Notes: generated by a model not told the origin, from the letters alone. 64,000 nt of DNA from Dendrolimus kikuchii (GCA_019925095.2 CM034390.1:3025501-3089500); one strand, 5' to 3'. Shown: positions 10,541-21,452, numbered from the stretch's first letter. Numbers and translations are program-made.

Positions 10541-10843
10541 ATTTTTTTTTATTGCACGAGTTTAGCAGACAGGCAGACGGCCCAACGGTAATGGTAAGCG
10601 GCTACCATCGCCTATGGACATTTGCAACACCAAAAGCGTTACAAAGGCGCTGCTGCCCTCTTGAGGGAGTCTGGAACCCGGCCACTAATGCCGGAACACA
10701 ACTCATGTTATGGCGGAATACTCTAGACCAGGGGTGGTAGCCATCCAGACGGGCAGATACCCTACCACCTGGCTGTGGGTTGTTTTGTCGCCTCTTACGC
10801 CAGGCCGCCGGGAAATTATATTCTTACTCCGTTCCTGCACGGT
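10541..10843 (-). repeat. Family A LINE 3' end (copy 5)
   Basis: T-run, then GCACGAGTTTAGCAGACAGG to GTTCCTGCACGG. A short internal deletion removes CCGGCCGCA compared with other copies. Inserted in the family I LINE remnant. Confidence 0.8.
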
Positions 10844-11060
10844 AGAAAGAGGGATGGTTACATGAAAAATAAACTTCTTGTCATGTTGCTCCCTCAGACT
10901 CCGTAGAAGAGATAAGTCCAAGAAATTCTGGTTTGACATCGCATAGACTAAGATGTGTGACAATAGTCCCATGATAGAGGATACCGAAGACCGCGCGAAG
11001 TGAAGAAGATAACGTAAGAGGGCGAGCTTCAAGTTCCGAAATGGACCTTCTAAACGCAAC

Positions 11061-11507
11061 CAGTATTTAATGCTGCTAGAATGATGAAGAGTAGACTCCT
11101 GATATTCTGGCCTGAAGAGATAATATTTAGAAATCGCTGAAATAGAGGCTCGTATAACAAACACAAAGATGACGCTGAGCCGCAAAATACTTCACATAAA
11201 ACTCGTACGATCAAAATGCATGAGCTTACGTCAAGCAGTATATTATTAATTAAACACCTCATGTTTTGCGGTTAGCTTAATTAGATCTGACAGTGTAAAT
11301 TAATGCGCAAAATTCTATTAATTCCAAGAAGATTATCTGTTTGCCGAATATGTGGCAAACAGGACAATAAACTCCTTTATCGTCCTAGTGGCCTTGACAT
11401 TACAATGGGTTGTAATGCAGGAAGTTCTGCAATCGGCTAATGTTCGTGTACGCTATATTGAGCATAAAATAAGTAGTATTTTCTTAAGTTTCCGGGACTA
11501 GTATACA
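11061..11507. other. Intergenic, nothing recognised
   Basis: Contains a minus-strand chance frame spanning repeat and unique sequence; no support for a gene. Confidence 0.4.
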
Positions 11508-12100
11508 TAATAAAACTACGTTTTAACGGTTTTAAGCGCGATAATTTAACGTATAAAAAAACCGACTGCAAAAACTAAAAAGTATAAAATAACTTAAATC
11601 TACAGCTATTATTATTAATATATCCGTGGCTGGCGGGAATACATTGATATCTCGACATACATCTTTTTTTTTATTCGTTTAGACGCTTCCTACGCCTGTG
11701 TTTTTATAGGAAAAAAATTGAGTCCGAAATATTCATAACTTTTTAAGATTTTTCATTACTAGTCAAACTTTAAAATTGTGCCCCTGTAAATTTGACATTT
11801 TGAACATGTCAAAATATTCACGCCAGCCACGGATATATAATATATATTAACTAAAACATCTTGAAGTTGGTGCAAAGTAAAACATAAAAATTACTAAGCA
11901 CCGATTTTAAGATGTTTTAGATAATATATATTAATAATAATAGCTTTAGAAATAAGTTATTTTACACTTTTTAGTTTTTGAAGTCGGTTTTTTTTTGTCT
12001 TCCGTGATATAATAACGGCTACGGAAAAGTGGCCGGAACGTCGAAATAAAAATAATAATCAATTAAAGTGCCGCGCTTAAAATCGTTAAAACGTAGTTGG
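11508..12100. mobile_element. Family C element containing nested inverted repeats
   Basis: The outer ends are the family C ends: AATAAAACTACGTTTTAACG at the left and CGCGCTTAAAATCGTTAAAA then CGTAGTT at the right. Inside is a second inverted repeat, with AAAAACCGACTGCAAAAACT near 11558 answered by AGTTTTTGAAGTCGGTTTTT near 11975. Inside that is a third: CCGTGGCTGGCGGGAAT (11623) answered by ATTCACGCCAGCCACGG (11817). A shorter hairpin with arms AAAACATCTTGAAGTTGGTGC lies at 11860-11920. This reads as a foldback inserted in a foldback. Confidence 0.7.
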
Positions 12101-12415
12101 AAGTAGCGAAATACATAAAAGATTAACAAATTTCCCGCACTGAAAATTTAATAACTCATCCAAACAAAACGAAACACAATCCGATACGTTTGTTTCACAC
12201 AAACATGAATGTAACAACGGTTACCAGGGGACTCCTCGACACAAATGGAGTGTGCCTGAGTGGTATGAGCCGAGTCGAGTGTTTGCCCAACCCGCCCTGT
12301 CCACCTGTTGCCGGGGCACGTGCCACCCTTTAATGGCTTGGATTTATATAGCTCTGTGACGCTGAAAACGATTATCCTGGGTTTCTATATCTTTCTATTC
12401 TCATTGGTAGAAAAG
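12101..12415. other. Intergenic, nothing recognised
   Basis: No supported feature; slightly GC-richer around 12230-12330. Confidence 0.4.
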
Positions 12416-12697
12416 TTACAAATTACAGACAATATTGCGTTATGAAATACAAATAAATAAATAAATAATCGGCAGACAAACACACATATTGTATATCCCC
12501 AAATTAAGCATGTCACGCTTGCGTTATCGGTAATATACAACGTACTACTCTGGGGCCGATCCCAGACACCCAGACCATAGTAAATAACGGAGACAATAGG
12601 TTTCCGAAATTTACTATACCAGGAATCGAACCCGGAGCCTCTGCGTTGCAATGAGGTTGGCCGGCAAAGGCTTAGCCCGCTCAACCACAGAGGCCGT
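12416..12697 (-). mobile_element. tRNA-derived SINE (family S2, copy 1)
   Basis: The minus-strand head has a perfect box A (TGGTTGAGCGG, 12687-12677) and a perfect box B (GTTCGATTC, 12631-12623) about 46 bp apart, the internal RNA polymerase III promoter of a tRNA gene. The body runs on to TATTTATTTATTTGTATTTC. It is a SINE and not a tRNA gene, because the acceptor stem does not close and a related copy with the same body occurs at 16322-16540. Confidence 0.75.
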
Positions 12698-12749
12698 CAA
12701 CTAATATTTATTATTATATAATATTTATCACAAATATCTATTATTACTA

Positions 12750-13060
12750 GTAATGTCAAAGTCTGTACTTCTATAATCACAGATTTCGCCAAGGCTACAC
12801 TGTTAATTTGACTTGAACAATATACAAAAGAGTATATATGCGTGTGTGTGTCAAATACATGGTAGTGTGTGTAATTTTTTTTTATTGATTTAATGTATTA
12901 TTGATGCATAATTTTTAAAAAATATTAGCATTCGTCGCTTCTTCTCTATATAAACTATAAGTGTACGAAATTTCATACTCCTCCGTCCGCGCAATTTTCG
13001 TAAAAAGGGGTACAAAGTTTTTGCTTCACGTATTAATAATATATAGAAGATATAAAGGCA
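12750..13060 (+). repeat. Family F interspersed repeat (copy 2)
   Basis: ATCACAGATTTCGCCAAGGC, a GTGTGTGT run, then CATACTCCTCCGTCCGCGCA and TTTTTGCTTCACGTAT. Matches 3355-3700 and, inverted, 31490-31800. Confidence 0.65.
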
Positions 13061-13574
13061 ATAATATAGTATATAAACAAAGAAGCAGAATATAGTTATT
13101 TAATTTAAACAATGAGTTTTATCGAGATACTGAGGGATGATCTTTTCCTATGCAGTTTTATTTTCAACTAGTATGTGCTAGCAGACAATAGTTTGCGTCT
13201 ATGCTATGATGGCGAAGCATTTGCGAGCTAATTGTAATGGCGGCACCTTTTTCGCTATACTCGGTCTATCCCACGATAAAAAGTAACCTAATTCTGACCC
13301 GGAATATAAGCTACCACTTTGATGAGTTTCATTTAAATCTGTTCAGTAGTTTTCGCGTAATGCTCGAAGAGTCAGACAGACTGACAACAATTATAAAAGT
13401 TGCTTTTACGGATTTTGCTGGTCCGAATTAGTTCCCTGAGATTTTTCTCTTTTTTTTAATTAATACAAACTCGACACCCTGAACAGATTATTATATGGCT
13501 AACTTTTTTATAATTTCCTTTTCTTATCTCTATTTTACTAGTAATAGTTGGATTATACGAAAATTATATAAAAT

Positions 13575-13576
<2 letters not shown>
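13061..13576. other. Intergenic with a faint K-like repeat remnant
   Basis: Between about 13240 and 13440 there is degenerate sequence of the 'cgataaaaagtaacc ... aatctgttcagtagttttcgc' type, a common decayed repeat. Nothing coding is supported. Confidence 0.4.

Positions 13577-13634
<58 letters not shown>
13577..13634. repeat. (TA)n microsatellite
   Basis: About 29 uninterrupted TA units immediately before RTE copy B5. Confidence 0.95.
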
Positions 13635-14104
13635 TAGTTGGGTATGGAAGAGAGAGCATGAAAGTAGAGTAAACGCGGTTGAGATGCGAGCACTGCGCAA
13701 AATCTGCGGAGTGACGCTCGCGGACCGCGTTCGTAATACCGAAGTAAGAAAGAGAGTTGGTCTGAAAGAGAGTGTCGGGGTGAAGGTAAGGAAAGGAATG
13801 CTCCGGTGGTTCGGGCATGTGGAAAAAATGCATGATGAAAGAATGACTAAACAGATATACAATGCAAAAGTGGATGGATGCAGAAGTCGTGGAAGGCCAC
13901 GACACACCTTCCATGATCAAATTGATCGTGTACTAGCGGAGGGTGATGTCAGGAGCCTTAAGAACAGACGAGTGTGCATGACAAGAGTTATGAATGTCAA
14001 AGAAGCAAGTGAGGTGTGTAAGAATGGGCCTAAATGGCGCTCTGTTGTTCGTGCCTACCCCGCAAGGGAACTGGCGTAAAGTTATGTATGTATGTATGTA
14101 TGTA
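13635..14104 (+). mobile_element. Family B RTE LINE 3' fragment (copy B5, longest)
   Basis: The longest family B copy. It opens with WKREHESRVNAVEMRALRKI, continues ICGVTLADRVRNTEV to RWFGHVEKMHDERM, and ends PARELA with stop TAA (others use TGA) and an ATGT tail. The frame is open over about 145 codons. The segment starts just C-terminal to the RT palm, so catalytic motifs are absent. TACTAG flanks both sides and may be the target duplication. Confidence 0.85.
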
Positions 14105-14310
14105 CTAGCTGTCCCGGCAGACGTTGTTCTGCCCTGAAGAAATAAAATTTAGAACCTGATTCCAGCGCCACCTGCCGGGTCCAAATGTAAGTTATTCTAT
14201 CTTTCAAGTCGGACCAAACTGCACACGGTGTGCAAATTTGATTAAAATCGGTCAAGTAGTTTAGGAGTCCATCGCGGACAAACAACGTGACACGTAATTT
14301 ATATATATTA

Positions 14311-14311
<1 letters not shown>
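14105..14311 (+). repeat. Family E interspersed repeat (copy 1)
   Basis: CTAGCTGTCCCGGCAGACGT, CAGCGCCACCTGCCGGGTCC and AAATCGGTCAAGTAGTTTAG. Also at 15268-15790 (two partial copies in opposite orientations) and 35101-35310. No coding capacity. Confidence 0.6.

Positions 14312-14357
<46 letters not shown>
14312..14357. repeat. (TA)n microsatellite
   Basis: About 22 TA units following the family E copy. Confidence 0.95.
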
Positions 14358-14361
<4 letters not shown>

Positions 14362-14394
14362 GCGTACAGACAAAAGTGCAGTTTTACACAAGCG

Positions 14395-14560
14395 ACAAAA
14401 TTTATACATATAATAAAACTGTAGATGTCAAATTTCTGAACAATGAAAATTTTTTGCTAAAAACCGAGTCAGGGGGATGTAAGAAGCGAAATAGAACTAA
14501 TTTAGTTTTTTTTTAATTTTTGGTTTCTCGTTTGTCTGTTTGTCTTTTATATTTAAGAAT
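14395..14560 (+). repeat. Family K repeat, partial
   Basis: Contains AAAAACCGAGTCAGGGGGAT and AGAAGCGAAATAGAACTAAT, ending in TTTCTCGTTTGTCTGTTTGT. Confidence 0.65.
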
Positions 14561-14984
14561 ATTAATTACTGTATGTTTCCCAAACAAATTAAATAAATAA
14601 ATATTTATAGCTATATAAATAAATTGGGTAAACTGGTAACTAAACATTATTTGAACATTTGATACTCGCGCTGCTGACTTCCCTCGTCATTTTCTCGCGT
14701 ACTGCTGTGGAAGTGCTCTTAACGTAAACTAGGGGCCAGACATAATAGTGGAAACGCTAGATAATTGCAGCATGTATCCGGTAAAAGTGACAGTTCCACA
14801 TCAAAACCGGATTTGTGATGAAAACCTACAAACAGGTTCCTATACACGCTACCTTCGCGGTAATAGATGCATTTAATTAATTTTATGGTTTTGAACTCCA
14901 ATAAATTATAACATTTATCTGTTTACGTTTAAATAAATATCGGTCATAAGACAATTTTTTTTGTCTATATCAAGATTTAAGTTA
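14561..14984. other. Intergenic, nothing recognised
   Basis: No supported feature. Confidence 0.4.
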
Positions 14985-15236
14985 AAGTCGTGGTAGCGTA
15001 ATGGCTAGCGCACGCGTCCGTAACTCAAAGGGTACGGGTGTTCGAATCCTGGCCGAAACGGCATGCACTATATTTAGGCAGTTTTCTGACCTAATGTGCT
15101 TACTTTTATCATTACCGCGTGCTAAACGTGTCAAACCTGCCAAGCAGTATTAGACAAGCGTGATGGGTATACTGTCCGTTCCCTTATAACGAGAGGCCCG
15201 AGCCCAGCAGTGGGATGTTTATGAGCTGTTATTATT
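14985..15236 (+). mobile_element. tRNA-derived SINE (family S1, copy 1)
   Basis: Perfect RNA polymerase III box A (TAGCGTAATGG, 14994-15004) and box B (GTTCGAATC, 15040-15048). A non-tRNA body follows (ACCTAATGTGCTTAC) and a tail block GAGGCCCGAGCCCAGCAGTG then GGATGTTTATGAGCTG, a LINE-like end that a SINE would borrow for retrotransposition. A second, decayed copy is at 38793-38935 on the other strand. Sizes and boxes fit a SINE rather than a functional tRNA. Confidence 0.8.
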
Positions 15237-15267
15237 ATATATTATTTTATAATATTATATATATTAC

Positions 15268-15790
15268 TAGCGGCCCCGGCAGAAGTTGTCCTGCTCTGAA
15301 AAAATAAAAATCTAGGACTCGATCCCAGCGCCATCTACCGATTCCAATTGTGGATTTAAACCATCCGGGGGCCCATTCAAAGACACAAAAACAAAATCAC
15401 CAAAATCGGTCCAGGTGATTAGAAGGATTCTAGAACCCGATCTCAGTGCCACCTATCGGTTCCAACGGGATAAAAAGTATCCTATGTCCGTTTCCTGTTT
15501 CTAAGCTACCTCCCCACCAATTTTCAGCCAAATCGGTACAGCCGTTCTCGAGTTATAAATAGTGTAACTAACACGACTCTCTTTTATATATATCTTAATA
15601 TATATAAATTACGTGTCACGTTGTTTGTCCGCGATGGACTCCTAAACTACTTGACTGATTTTAATCAAATTTACACATCGTGTGCAGTTTGATCCGACTT
15701 GAAAGATAGGATAGCTTACATTTGGACCCGGTAGGTAAAAAAAAAATTCCTTGTCACAGTGTTTGACCGCGATGAGGTCCGAAACTACTC
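15268..15790. repeat. Two family E copies in opposite orientations
   Basis: 15268-15590 is forward (CTAGCGGCCCCGGCAGAAGT, CAGCGCCATCTACCG). About 15590-15745 is the reverse complement of the family E end at 14170-14310 (AAATTACGTGTCACGTTGTT, GACTTGAAAGATAGGATAGC). Confidence 0.6.
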
Positions 15791-16007
15791 AACCGATTTT
15801 GATGATTTATTTTTATTTTGCTGGATTTGTTCCAACTAAGGACATAGGATAGGTTTCATTTTAATTGATAACGAAAAAAATGTTTTTTTTTTTAAACCGA
15901 GAGGTTGGTAATTATGAGTTCTGCTGTCAACTAAGTTACATAAGCATAGATGGTGCCGTACTTTAAGTAACACTCTTTCTTTGACTAATAGTATGTGGAC
16001 CTATTAT

Positions 16008-16318
16008 ACGTGCAGGAACGGAGAAAGAATACAATATCCTGCGGCCGGGCGGCCTGTCGTAAGAGGCGACAAAACAACCCACAGCCAGGTGGTAGGGCAT
16101 TTGCCCGGCTGGATGGCTACCACCCCTGGTCTAGAGTATGTCGCCATAACAACCTTGAGTTGTGTTCCGGCATTAGTGACCAGGTTCCAGTCTCCCTGAA
16201 GAGAGCAGCAGCGCATTTGTAGCAACTTTGGTGTCCCAAATGTCCATAGTCAATGGTACCCGCTTTCCATCAAGTGGGCCGTATGCCTGTCTGCTGATTT
16301 CCTGCAATAAAAAAAATA
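16008..16318 (+). repeat. Family A LINE 3' end (copy 6)
   Basis: Sense orientation: CGTGCAGGAACGGAGAAAG to GATTTCCTGCAATAAAAAAA. The A tail is visible at the right end and directly abuts SINE S2 copy 2. Confidence 0.8.
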
Positions 16319-16321
16319 TAA

Positions 16322-16540
16322 AAAAATCGGTAGACAAACACATACATTGTAAATATTCAAGATAAACAGGTTACACTTGTGTTACGGGTAATAGACAACG
16401 GACCAGTCTGGTGCCAATCCTAGACCAGTGTCAATAACGGAAAGTTCGTTTAACGAAAACCAGGCCAGGAATCGAACCCGGAGCCCCTGCGTTCCAGCGA
16501 GCTCGGCCGGCTAAGACTTAGCCCGTTTAACCACAGAGAT
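16322..16540 (-). mobile_element. tRNA-derived SINE (family S2, copy 2)
   Basis: Minus-strand box A TGGTTAAACGG (16533-16523) and box B GTTCGATTC (16477-16469) are both perfect. The body matches 12416-12697 at CGGTAGACAAACACATACAT and CGGGTAATAGACAACG. Confidence 0.75.
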
Positions 16541-16899
16541 AATCAATCATCCATCATCGTCAATCAATTTGTGTAACTAGTTAGTAATTATTACACAAAT
16601 CCTACTTTCAACTATTAACTAGGTAATTTTTACAACAGCAGCTCGCAATGGTAAATACATACCGGCTTACTTGGATTAGTATTAGTTTTTTTTTATGATT
16701 TAGCGCTGTATCTATAGCATATTAAGGCAAGCTATGTCTTCATATAAAAGATCATATTCTAAAGAATACAAAATATTATATTACTAATGTATTAAACATG
16801 TTTCTGAATGTGCTCAGATTTCAAGACCGTAAAAAAACAAAAAAATTCACTAATACTATAAGCATTTGACATTTTCATTAGAAACACAATTCTTGTTTA
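16541..16899. other. Intergenic, nothing recognised
   Basis: No supported feature. Confidence 0.4.
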
Positions 16900-17410
16900 A
16901 AGGCAATCAATACTTTATTTATCTATACAGATAAATAAAATTAAAGTGTCTGTTTGTAATGTCAAAATAACAGCTTTTTACTGAATGTATATGAAATACG
17001 GTACTTATATCAAATTTTTTTTTTTTTAATTTGTTTTTTTTTTTCGACTAATCTATGAAACGGCTGGACCGATTTTGACGGGACTTTCACCGGCAGATAG
17101 ACGATGTTATAACGAGTACCTTAGGTTACTTTTTTAACCCTTCAGCTCACTATTAGTACATATGTGTCCGCGATGAGAGATCGCGTTTGTGCACGTGATC
17201 GTTGTGTTGTTGTCTCACTCTGTTTATATAGGAGTTGTATGATTTGTATGAAATGGGTATATTTTCTTGTTATACTACGAGATAGTGATAGTGTTAGTCT
17301 TGCGACTTTTAGGTATGTCGATAATTATCTTAAGGGTTAACTAAAAAAAATATTAGGGTTCTGCGAAAAAAATCCACACGGACGCAGTCGCGGGCACAAG
17401 TTGGAAAATA
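16900..17410 (+). repeat. Diverged family K-like repeat
   Basis: Contains AAACGGCTGGACCGATTTTG and ends AATCCACACGGACGCAGTCG then CGGGCACAAG, the same plan as family K but diverged. Confidence 0.5.
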
Positions 17411-18054
17411 AATTGCGTAGTAGATAACGAACATCACCTTTAGGTTCCCACTAAAAATTGTGCTCTTATTTGTACTTCCTTTAATTAACAAAAAAAAATA
17501 CAGAGTGGACTAGTTTTTGTTATACCAGAGCAGCTATGTTACCTATAAATAAAAAACAGCTTGTAAGTGGTAACCGTCTTGACGTCAGAGCAACTTACAA
17601 GCTGTAACCAACGACTTCGACCCTGCAAAAAAAATATAAAAAAGCAATAGTGATGTGACACCACCGCGAAGGCAAACAGTCGATACGATGCATAGATATC
17701 GCTTGTTTATTTAATCGATTGCCGTCTTGTACATGAGTGCAATGAACTTTATGACGTCCGCTGTCCGACGCCGCTGCGCCTCTCACCACGTCAAGCGAAT
17801 TCCCACACATTCATAAAGATAAAAAAAAATGGACAAGGGCGTGGCAGTTCACGAACTATGAAAGGTTTCGCGGAGGTTAGAAACGTCCACTATTTGCAAA
17901 CATATTAGGAATGTATGAAGGCATGTTGCACTGTGAATTTTTAGTTTTCTTGATATTACTACACTTTCTTGTTCTCGTTGTGATATGTTATACAATTTCA
18001 TTAGTACTTCGAAGAGTAATTGTATAACATATTTATGTATTTAAAAAACGAGCC
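17411..18054. other. Intergenic with one hairpin
   Basis: A 13-bp inverted repeat ACAGCTTGTAAGT / ACTTACAAGCTGT frames 17552-17604, maybe a tiny MITE. Otherwise nothing recognised. Confidence 0.4.
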
Positions 18055-18530
18055 TGACAGAGACAAATGTGATGTAAAACAAAAATCGAAATGTGTACAG
18101 GGACACATAGTAGAAGTGAAACTTCAACGGACAAGTGGAAAAAGGAATGACAATGCATAAGTGCGCAGCAAAATTTTAACTTGAAGTTTAGTTGCGATTC
18201 GTTTTGCCACTTGACCATTGCCATTCGTTTTTCCACTTGTCCGTTGAAGTTTCACTTCTACTATGTGTCCCAGCACACATTTCGATTTTTCGCAGGTTTA
18301 CTGCAAATTATGATCTGGTTAGGTTAGGTACATTTTAATGAATACATTTTTTATTTAAACATATTTTATTTTATCAAACAAAATAACTGAATTCTATCCG
18401 GAACCAAAAACGCATCCATAGTCTACTCTAAAGTTATGCCGCTCCTCCACGCGGCCGTAACGCTTTTTCGTGACAGAAAAATCCTAAGACCCCCCGCCTA
18501 TATAGAAGTTTCACTTCAAAAATTGCGAGT
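18055..18530. mobile_element. Family G foldback element (copy 1)
   Basis: Contains a ~43-bp inverted repeat: GGACACATAGTAGAAGTGAA and AAGTGGAAAAA from 18101, answered from 18229 by TTTTTCCACTTGTCC through ACTATGTGTCC. The right part (GGTTAGGTTAGGTACATTTT, GTAACGCTTTTTCGTGACAG, ATATAGAAGTTTCACTTC) recurs at 34385-34722. No ORF; a non-autonomous, palindromic element. Confidence 0.65.
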
Positions 18531-18897
18531 CGTATTGCTGGTGAATTTTTGCCACTACTTTTCCTACAATCAGCAGTAACACGTTGCGGTGTACATATAG
18601 AATAAGAAGTAAGTAGCCTTAATTTTGAATTTCATCTTCAAAAAATTGTTCTCTAGTAGAACTTTGGGAAAAAACTGCTAAATTATTTTCATCATTTGAA
18701 TTTTGAACCACGAATCGAAATAACCCAATGTATCAAAAATTACTCAACGGATCTTGTACAAATCAATTTTCGTTTAACGTATTTTTGAGCTTCAACCTCT
18801 TGGTATAATTTTGTTAAGACTTGACTAACGCTAGCCCACACCACTACTCGTGTACACATTGAAAGAGAATGGTCTTCAACTTGTGGGTTGAAGTCGT

Positions 18898-18949
18898 GTA
18901 GTAGTGACTTTTCCACTTCTATGTGTAGAAGTAGAAAAGTCACTACTAC
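18898..18949. repeat. 24-bp-arm hairpin
   Basis: Arms 18898-18921 and 18926-18949 pair with one mismatch around a 4-base TGTG loop. The arm includes GTGACTTTTCCACTTC, related to the family G arm motif. Confidence 0.85.
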
Positions 18950-19035
18950 ACACACAGATACACCATTACCTAGCGTCATATAGGTATATTACAACTACTT
19001 GTGTCATTTTCTCTACATACACTAAGTAATTTACC

Positions 19036-19480
19036 ATTAGATCTGTCCTTTTGTATGGCAGTGAAGCGTGGCCTGTATTTGAGCGACACAAGCAAGAACT
19101 GCGTGTCACAGAGATGGAGTGCCGCGGAAAGACCGGGTCAGGAACTCCCGCATCCACGGCAGTCGTCATGTCCGTGACATAGCAGACAAATTGCAAGAGT
19201 GTCGCTTACGTTGGTACGGCCACGTTTTACGGTGACCGGCTAATTATGTGGGGAACAAATGTCTAGCCATGCCGCCTCCGCCAGGTCCCGGTCGAAAGGG
19301 AAAGCCCGAGATATGTTGGCTTGACGTTGTCAAGGATGACATGCGTACCAATGGTCTCAAAACGGGGGATGAGAAGACCGCGCGAAATGGAGTAGAAAAA
19401 GTAGGAAAGCGGACCCTGGGCGTCGGAGTGAACGCTCCGAACGCAACCGGGAATTAACGCTCGGATGATGGTGATGATGA
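19036..19480 (+). pseudogene. LINE reverse-transcriptase C-terminal remnant (family I, copy 2)
   Basis: With frame breaks, the plus strand reads VLLYGSEAWPVFERHKQELR, then an RLRWYGHVL-like segment, then PPGPGRKGKPEICWLDVVKD and DMRTNGLKT. That is the region after the RT palm of RTE-like LINEs. It ends in GATGATGGTGATGATGA, a short tandem tail. Related remnants are at 9490-11060 and 52560-52878. Confidence 0.65.
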
Positions 19481-20204
19481 CACTAATTAATTTACCAGTA
19501 AAATAACTTTGGACATGACGAGTTTCTGTATTAATCAAAATGGCGACGGAACGCTCCAAATGCGTAAACTCAAATTTATTTATAGGACTCCTAAATTTAA
19601 ACTGTCAAGTTTAAATTTAGAAGAATACGTTCTGAAACTGGTACAGGTGTAATTAATATCAATTAATGCGTCCACCAGTTTCAGAACATATTTAAAAAAA
19701 AAATAAGTACGGTAGCGACCTTGCAAGTAAAGAGGATCGTATACGCTTATCTTTTTTAATTTAATTCCGAATGCAACGACGCCACATTCACATTTTGACT
19801 TTGAAATGTTTAATAAAAGGCAATAAAATAATGATTACCGGGATGCAAGGACTCGTAATACAAGCGGATACATATTCTTATTACAGCTTAATTATCTATG
19901 TTGATTGAATTAATTAGCATAGATGGTCAATTGATGACGTATACGAGAATTAATGCTACAATTATAGAAAAAAATATTTAAAACGGTGTCGTAGTGGGAA
20001 CAAGTGTTCATAATTTTTGCTACTTCGCTGCGTATCCCTAAGAATGCGTGTTGTAACTGAAAAAATCATGAGAACAGAATCTTTTAAAGCTAGTTGACTA
20101 AATTCCAGTAGAATCAATTTCCTTAGAAAGTAATGTTTCTTATTATTTATTGTCTTCACCGCCACTGGTGTCTTAATATTTTTCTTAGTTTAGGTTTATA
20201 TGTT
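19481..20204. other. Intergenic with a stem-loop
   Basis: A 14-bp inverted repeat GTTCTGAAACTGGT / ACCAGTTTCAGAAC lies at 19629-19687. No gene recognised. Confidence 0.4.
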
Positions 20205-20455
20205 ATGCATATTAAATATATATCTAATTAATATATAAAACATCTGTATACGAGTATACTGCATTTATTACTAGAATGTAAGTAATTGTCCTATGTATTA
20301 TATATACCACCATTTTCATTATAATCTCAATTCATTGTTGCCTGGAAGAGATCGCTTTAAGCTACAAGGCCGGCCTTCGTTCAACATTTATTGTACTTAG
20401 TTTTAAGAGCGTAGTTTTAATTTTTGGTGAACAATAAAGTGTCTTCATTCATTCA
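20205..20455 (+). mobile_element. CR1-group LINE 3' end (copy 2)
   Basis: Contains TTGCCTGGAAGAGATCGCTT then TAAGCTACAAGGCCGGCC and AACAATAAAGTGTCTTCATT, ending in ATTC tandem repeats, the short-repeat tail expected for CR1-group LINEs. Its left ~150 bp matches 43915-44030, showing a shared subfamily. Confidence 0.7.
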
Positions 20456-21094
20456 TTAATTCATTATTTTTTCATGTTTTACCTTAGAATAGGGTAGTTG
20501 TCAGTCTAGATAAGGCCGATGGACGACCTACCAGGGCTTTGCGGCATAGCTAGGCTATGAATCCGTGGCACTGGCACAAAGGCGAAGCTCGGAACACCGA
20601 GGGGTTTTAGGGGTGTATCACCAAATTTTATAACACTTAAGAATCGTTATGAAGTAGTACGTTCGTTTTAACTTATTTATCTGTACGGCGTAAACGATAA
20701 CAAGGATTGAAATATTGTTTTTAAACGCGCGATATAAAGAGTAAATAAAATAGCTATCTTATCAACGAGTCCAAACAGATAACGAGCGATGACCAACTTA
20801 CTACCAGCTAAGATGGCTGATATAATTGATATAGTAATTTCAGAGCACAATAATATTGAATGCACTTATAAAGACAATTTAAATGACGCGCGCAACTTTG
20901 ACGTCATACAACGCGCGGCATTTAAAACCGACTATGAGTTCAGTTTTGCTTCTTCTCAAAACGAATATTGTTTTATAGGAGGGGTCTCCAAATTTTCCAA
21001 CCTTAAAGCCATACTGGTTACTCCAGTAAGTTCAACCGAAAGAAAGAAAGGTTTATTTCTAATAACGACACACAACACCACATAGTAGTAACAT
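20456..21094. other. Intergenic; one unassigned 98-codon frame
   Basis: A plus-strand frame at 20789-21085 could encode 98 residues with no recognisable domain, signal or repeat. I regard it as chance. Confidence 0.3.
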
Positions 21095-21230
21095 AACAAA
21101 GTATAGATAAAATTATACATAAATTGTATGCCGCAATTTGCAAATAAGGTTGGCACTCAGCATTTTGCTGTGACGAAACGTAGTCCGACTCAGCGCTGAT
21201 TTACAGTGCCTACCTCCTAAATCACATACG
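21095..21230 (-). repeat. Family J repeat (inverted partial copy)
   Basis: Reverse complement resembles 31980-32070: GTGATTT...GGAGGT, then GTCGGACTA. Probably a LINE 3' end fragment. Confidence 0.5.
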
Positions 21231-21276
21231 GCATGCGACCCGTGCTAAACATTTTTTTATTATTATAAAAAACAAA

Positions 21277-21430
21277 GGCGATGTCAGGAGCCTTAAGAAC
21301 AGACGAGCGTGCATGACAAGAGTTATGAATGTGAAAGAAGCAAGTGAGGTGTGTAAGAATAAGCCTAAATGGCGCTCTGTTGTTCGTGCCTACCCCGCAA
21401 GGGAACTGGCGTGAAGTTATGTATGTATGT
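21277..21430 (+). mobile_element. Family B RTE LINE 3' fragment (copy B6)
   Basis: Starts GCGATGTCAGGAGCC and ends in the ATGT tail. Flanked by TATAAAAAACAAA (21264-21276 and 21430-21442), a 12-13 bp target duplication. Confidence 0.85.
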
Positions 21431-21452
21431 ATAAAAAACAAAAAAAAACCTA

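Larger units (their letters stand above)
9490..11060 (+). mobile_element. Old LINE remnant (family I) split by two younger insertions
   Basis: Scattered blocks match the LINE at 19036-19480: the GTTCTATTGTATGGAGGTGA block near 9560, the AACTCCCGCATCAGTAACAT block near 9898, CTTACTCTGGTACGGCCATT near 10503, and GAAGACCGCGCGAAG near 10963. Between these blocks sit an RTE copy (10051-10448) and a family A copy (10541-10843). The frame is destroyed by stops and indels. Confidence 0.6.

Noticed and set aside
13495..13640. Protein with an Ile-Tyr repeat
   Set aside because: It is a translation of the (TA)n microsatellite joined to RTE copy B5.
14985..15060. Functional tRNA gene
   Set aside because: Box A and box B are perfect, but the cloverleaf stems do not close convincingly, and a second copy shares the non-tRNA body, which points to a SINE.
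20789..21085. Small host gene of 98 codons
   Set aside because: No recognisable domain, no splice or promoter evidence, and the length is within chance for 64 kb scanned in six frames.
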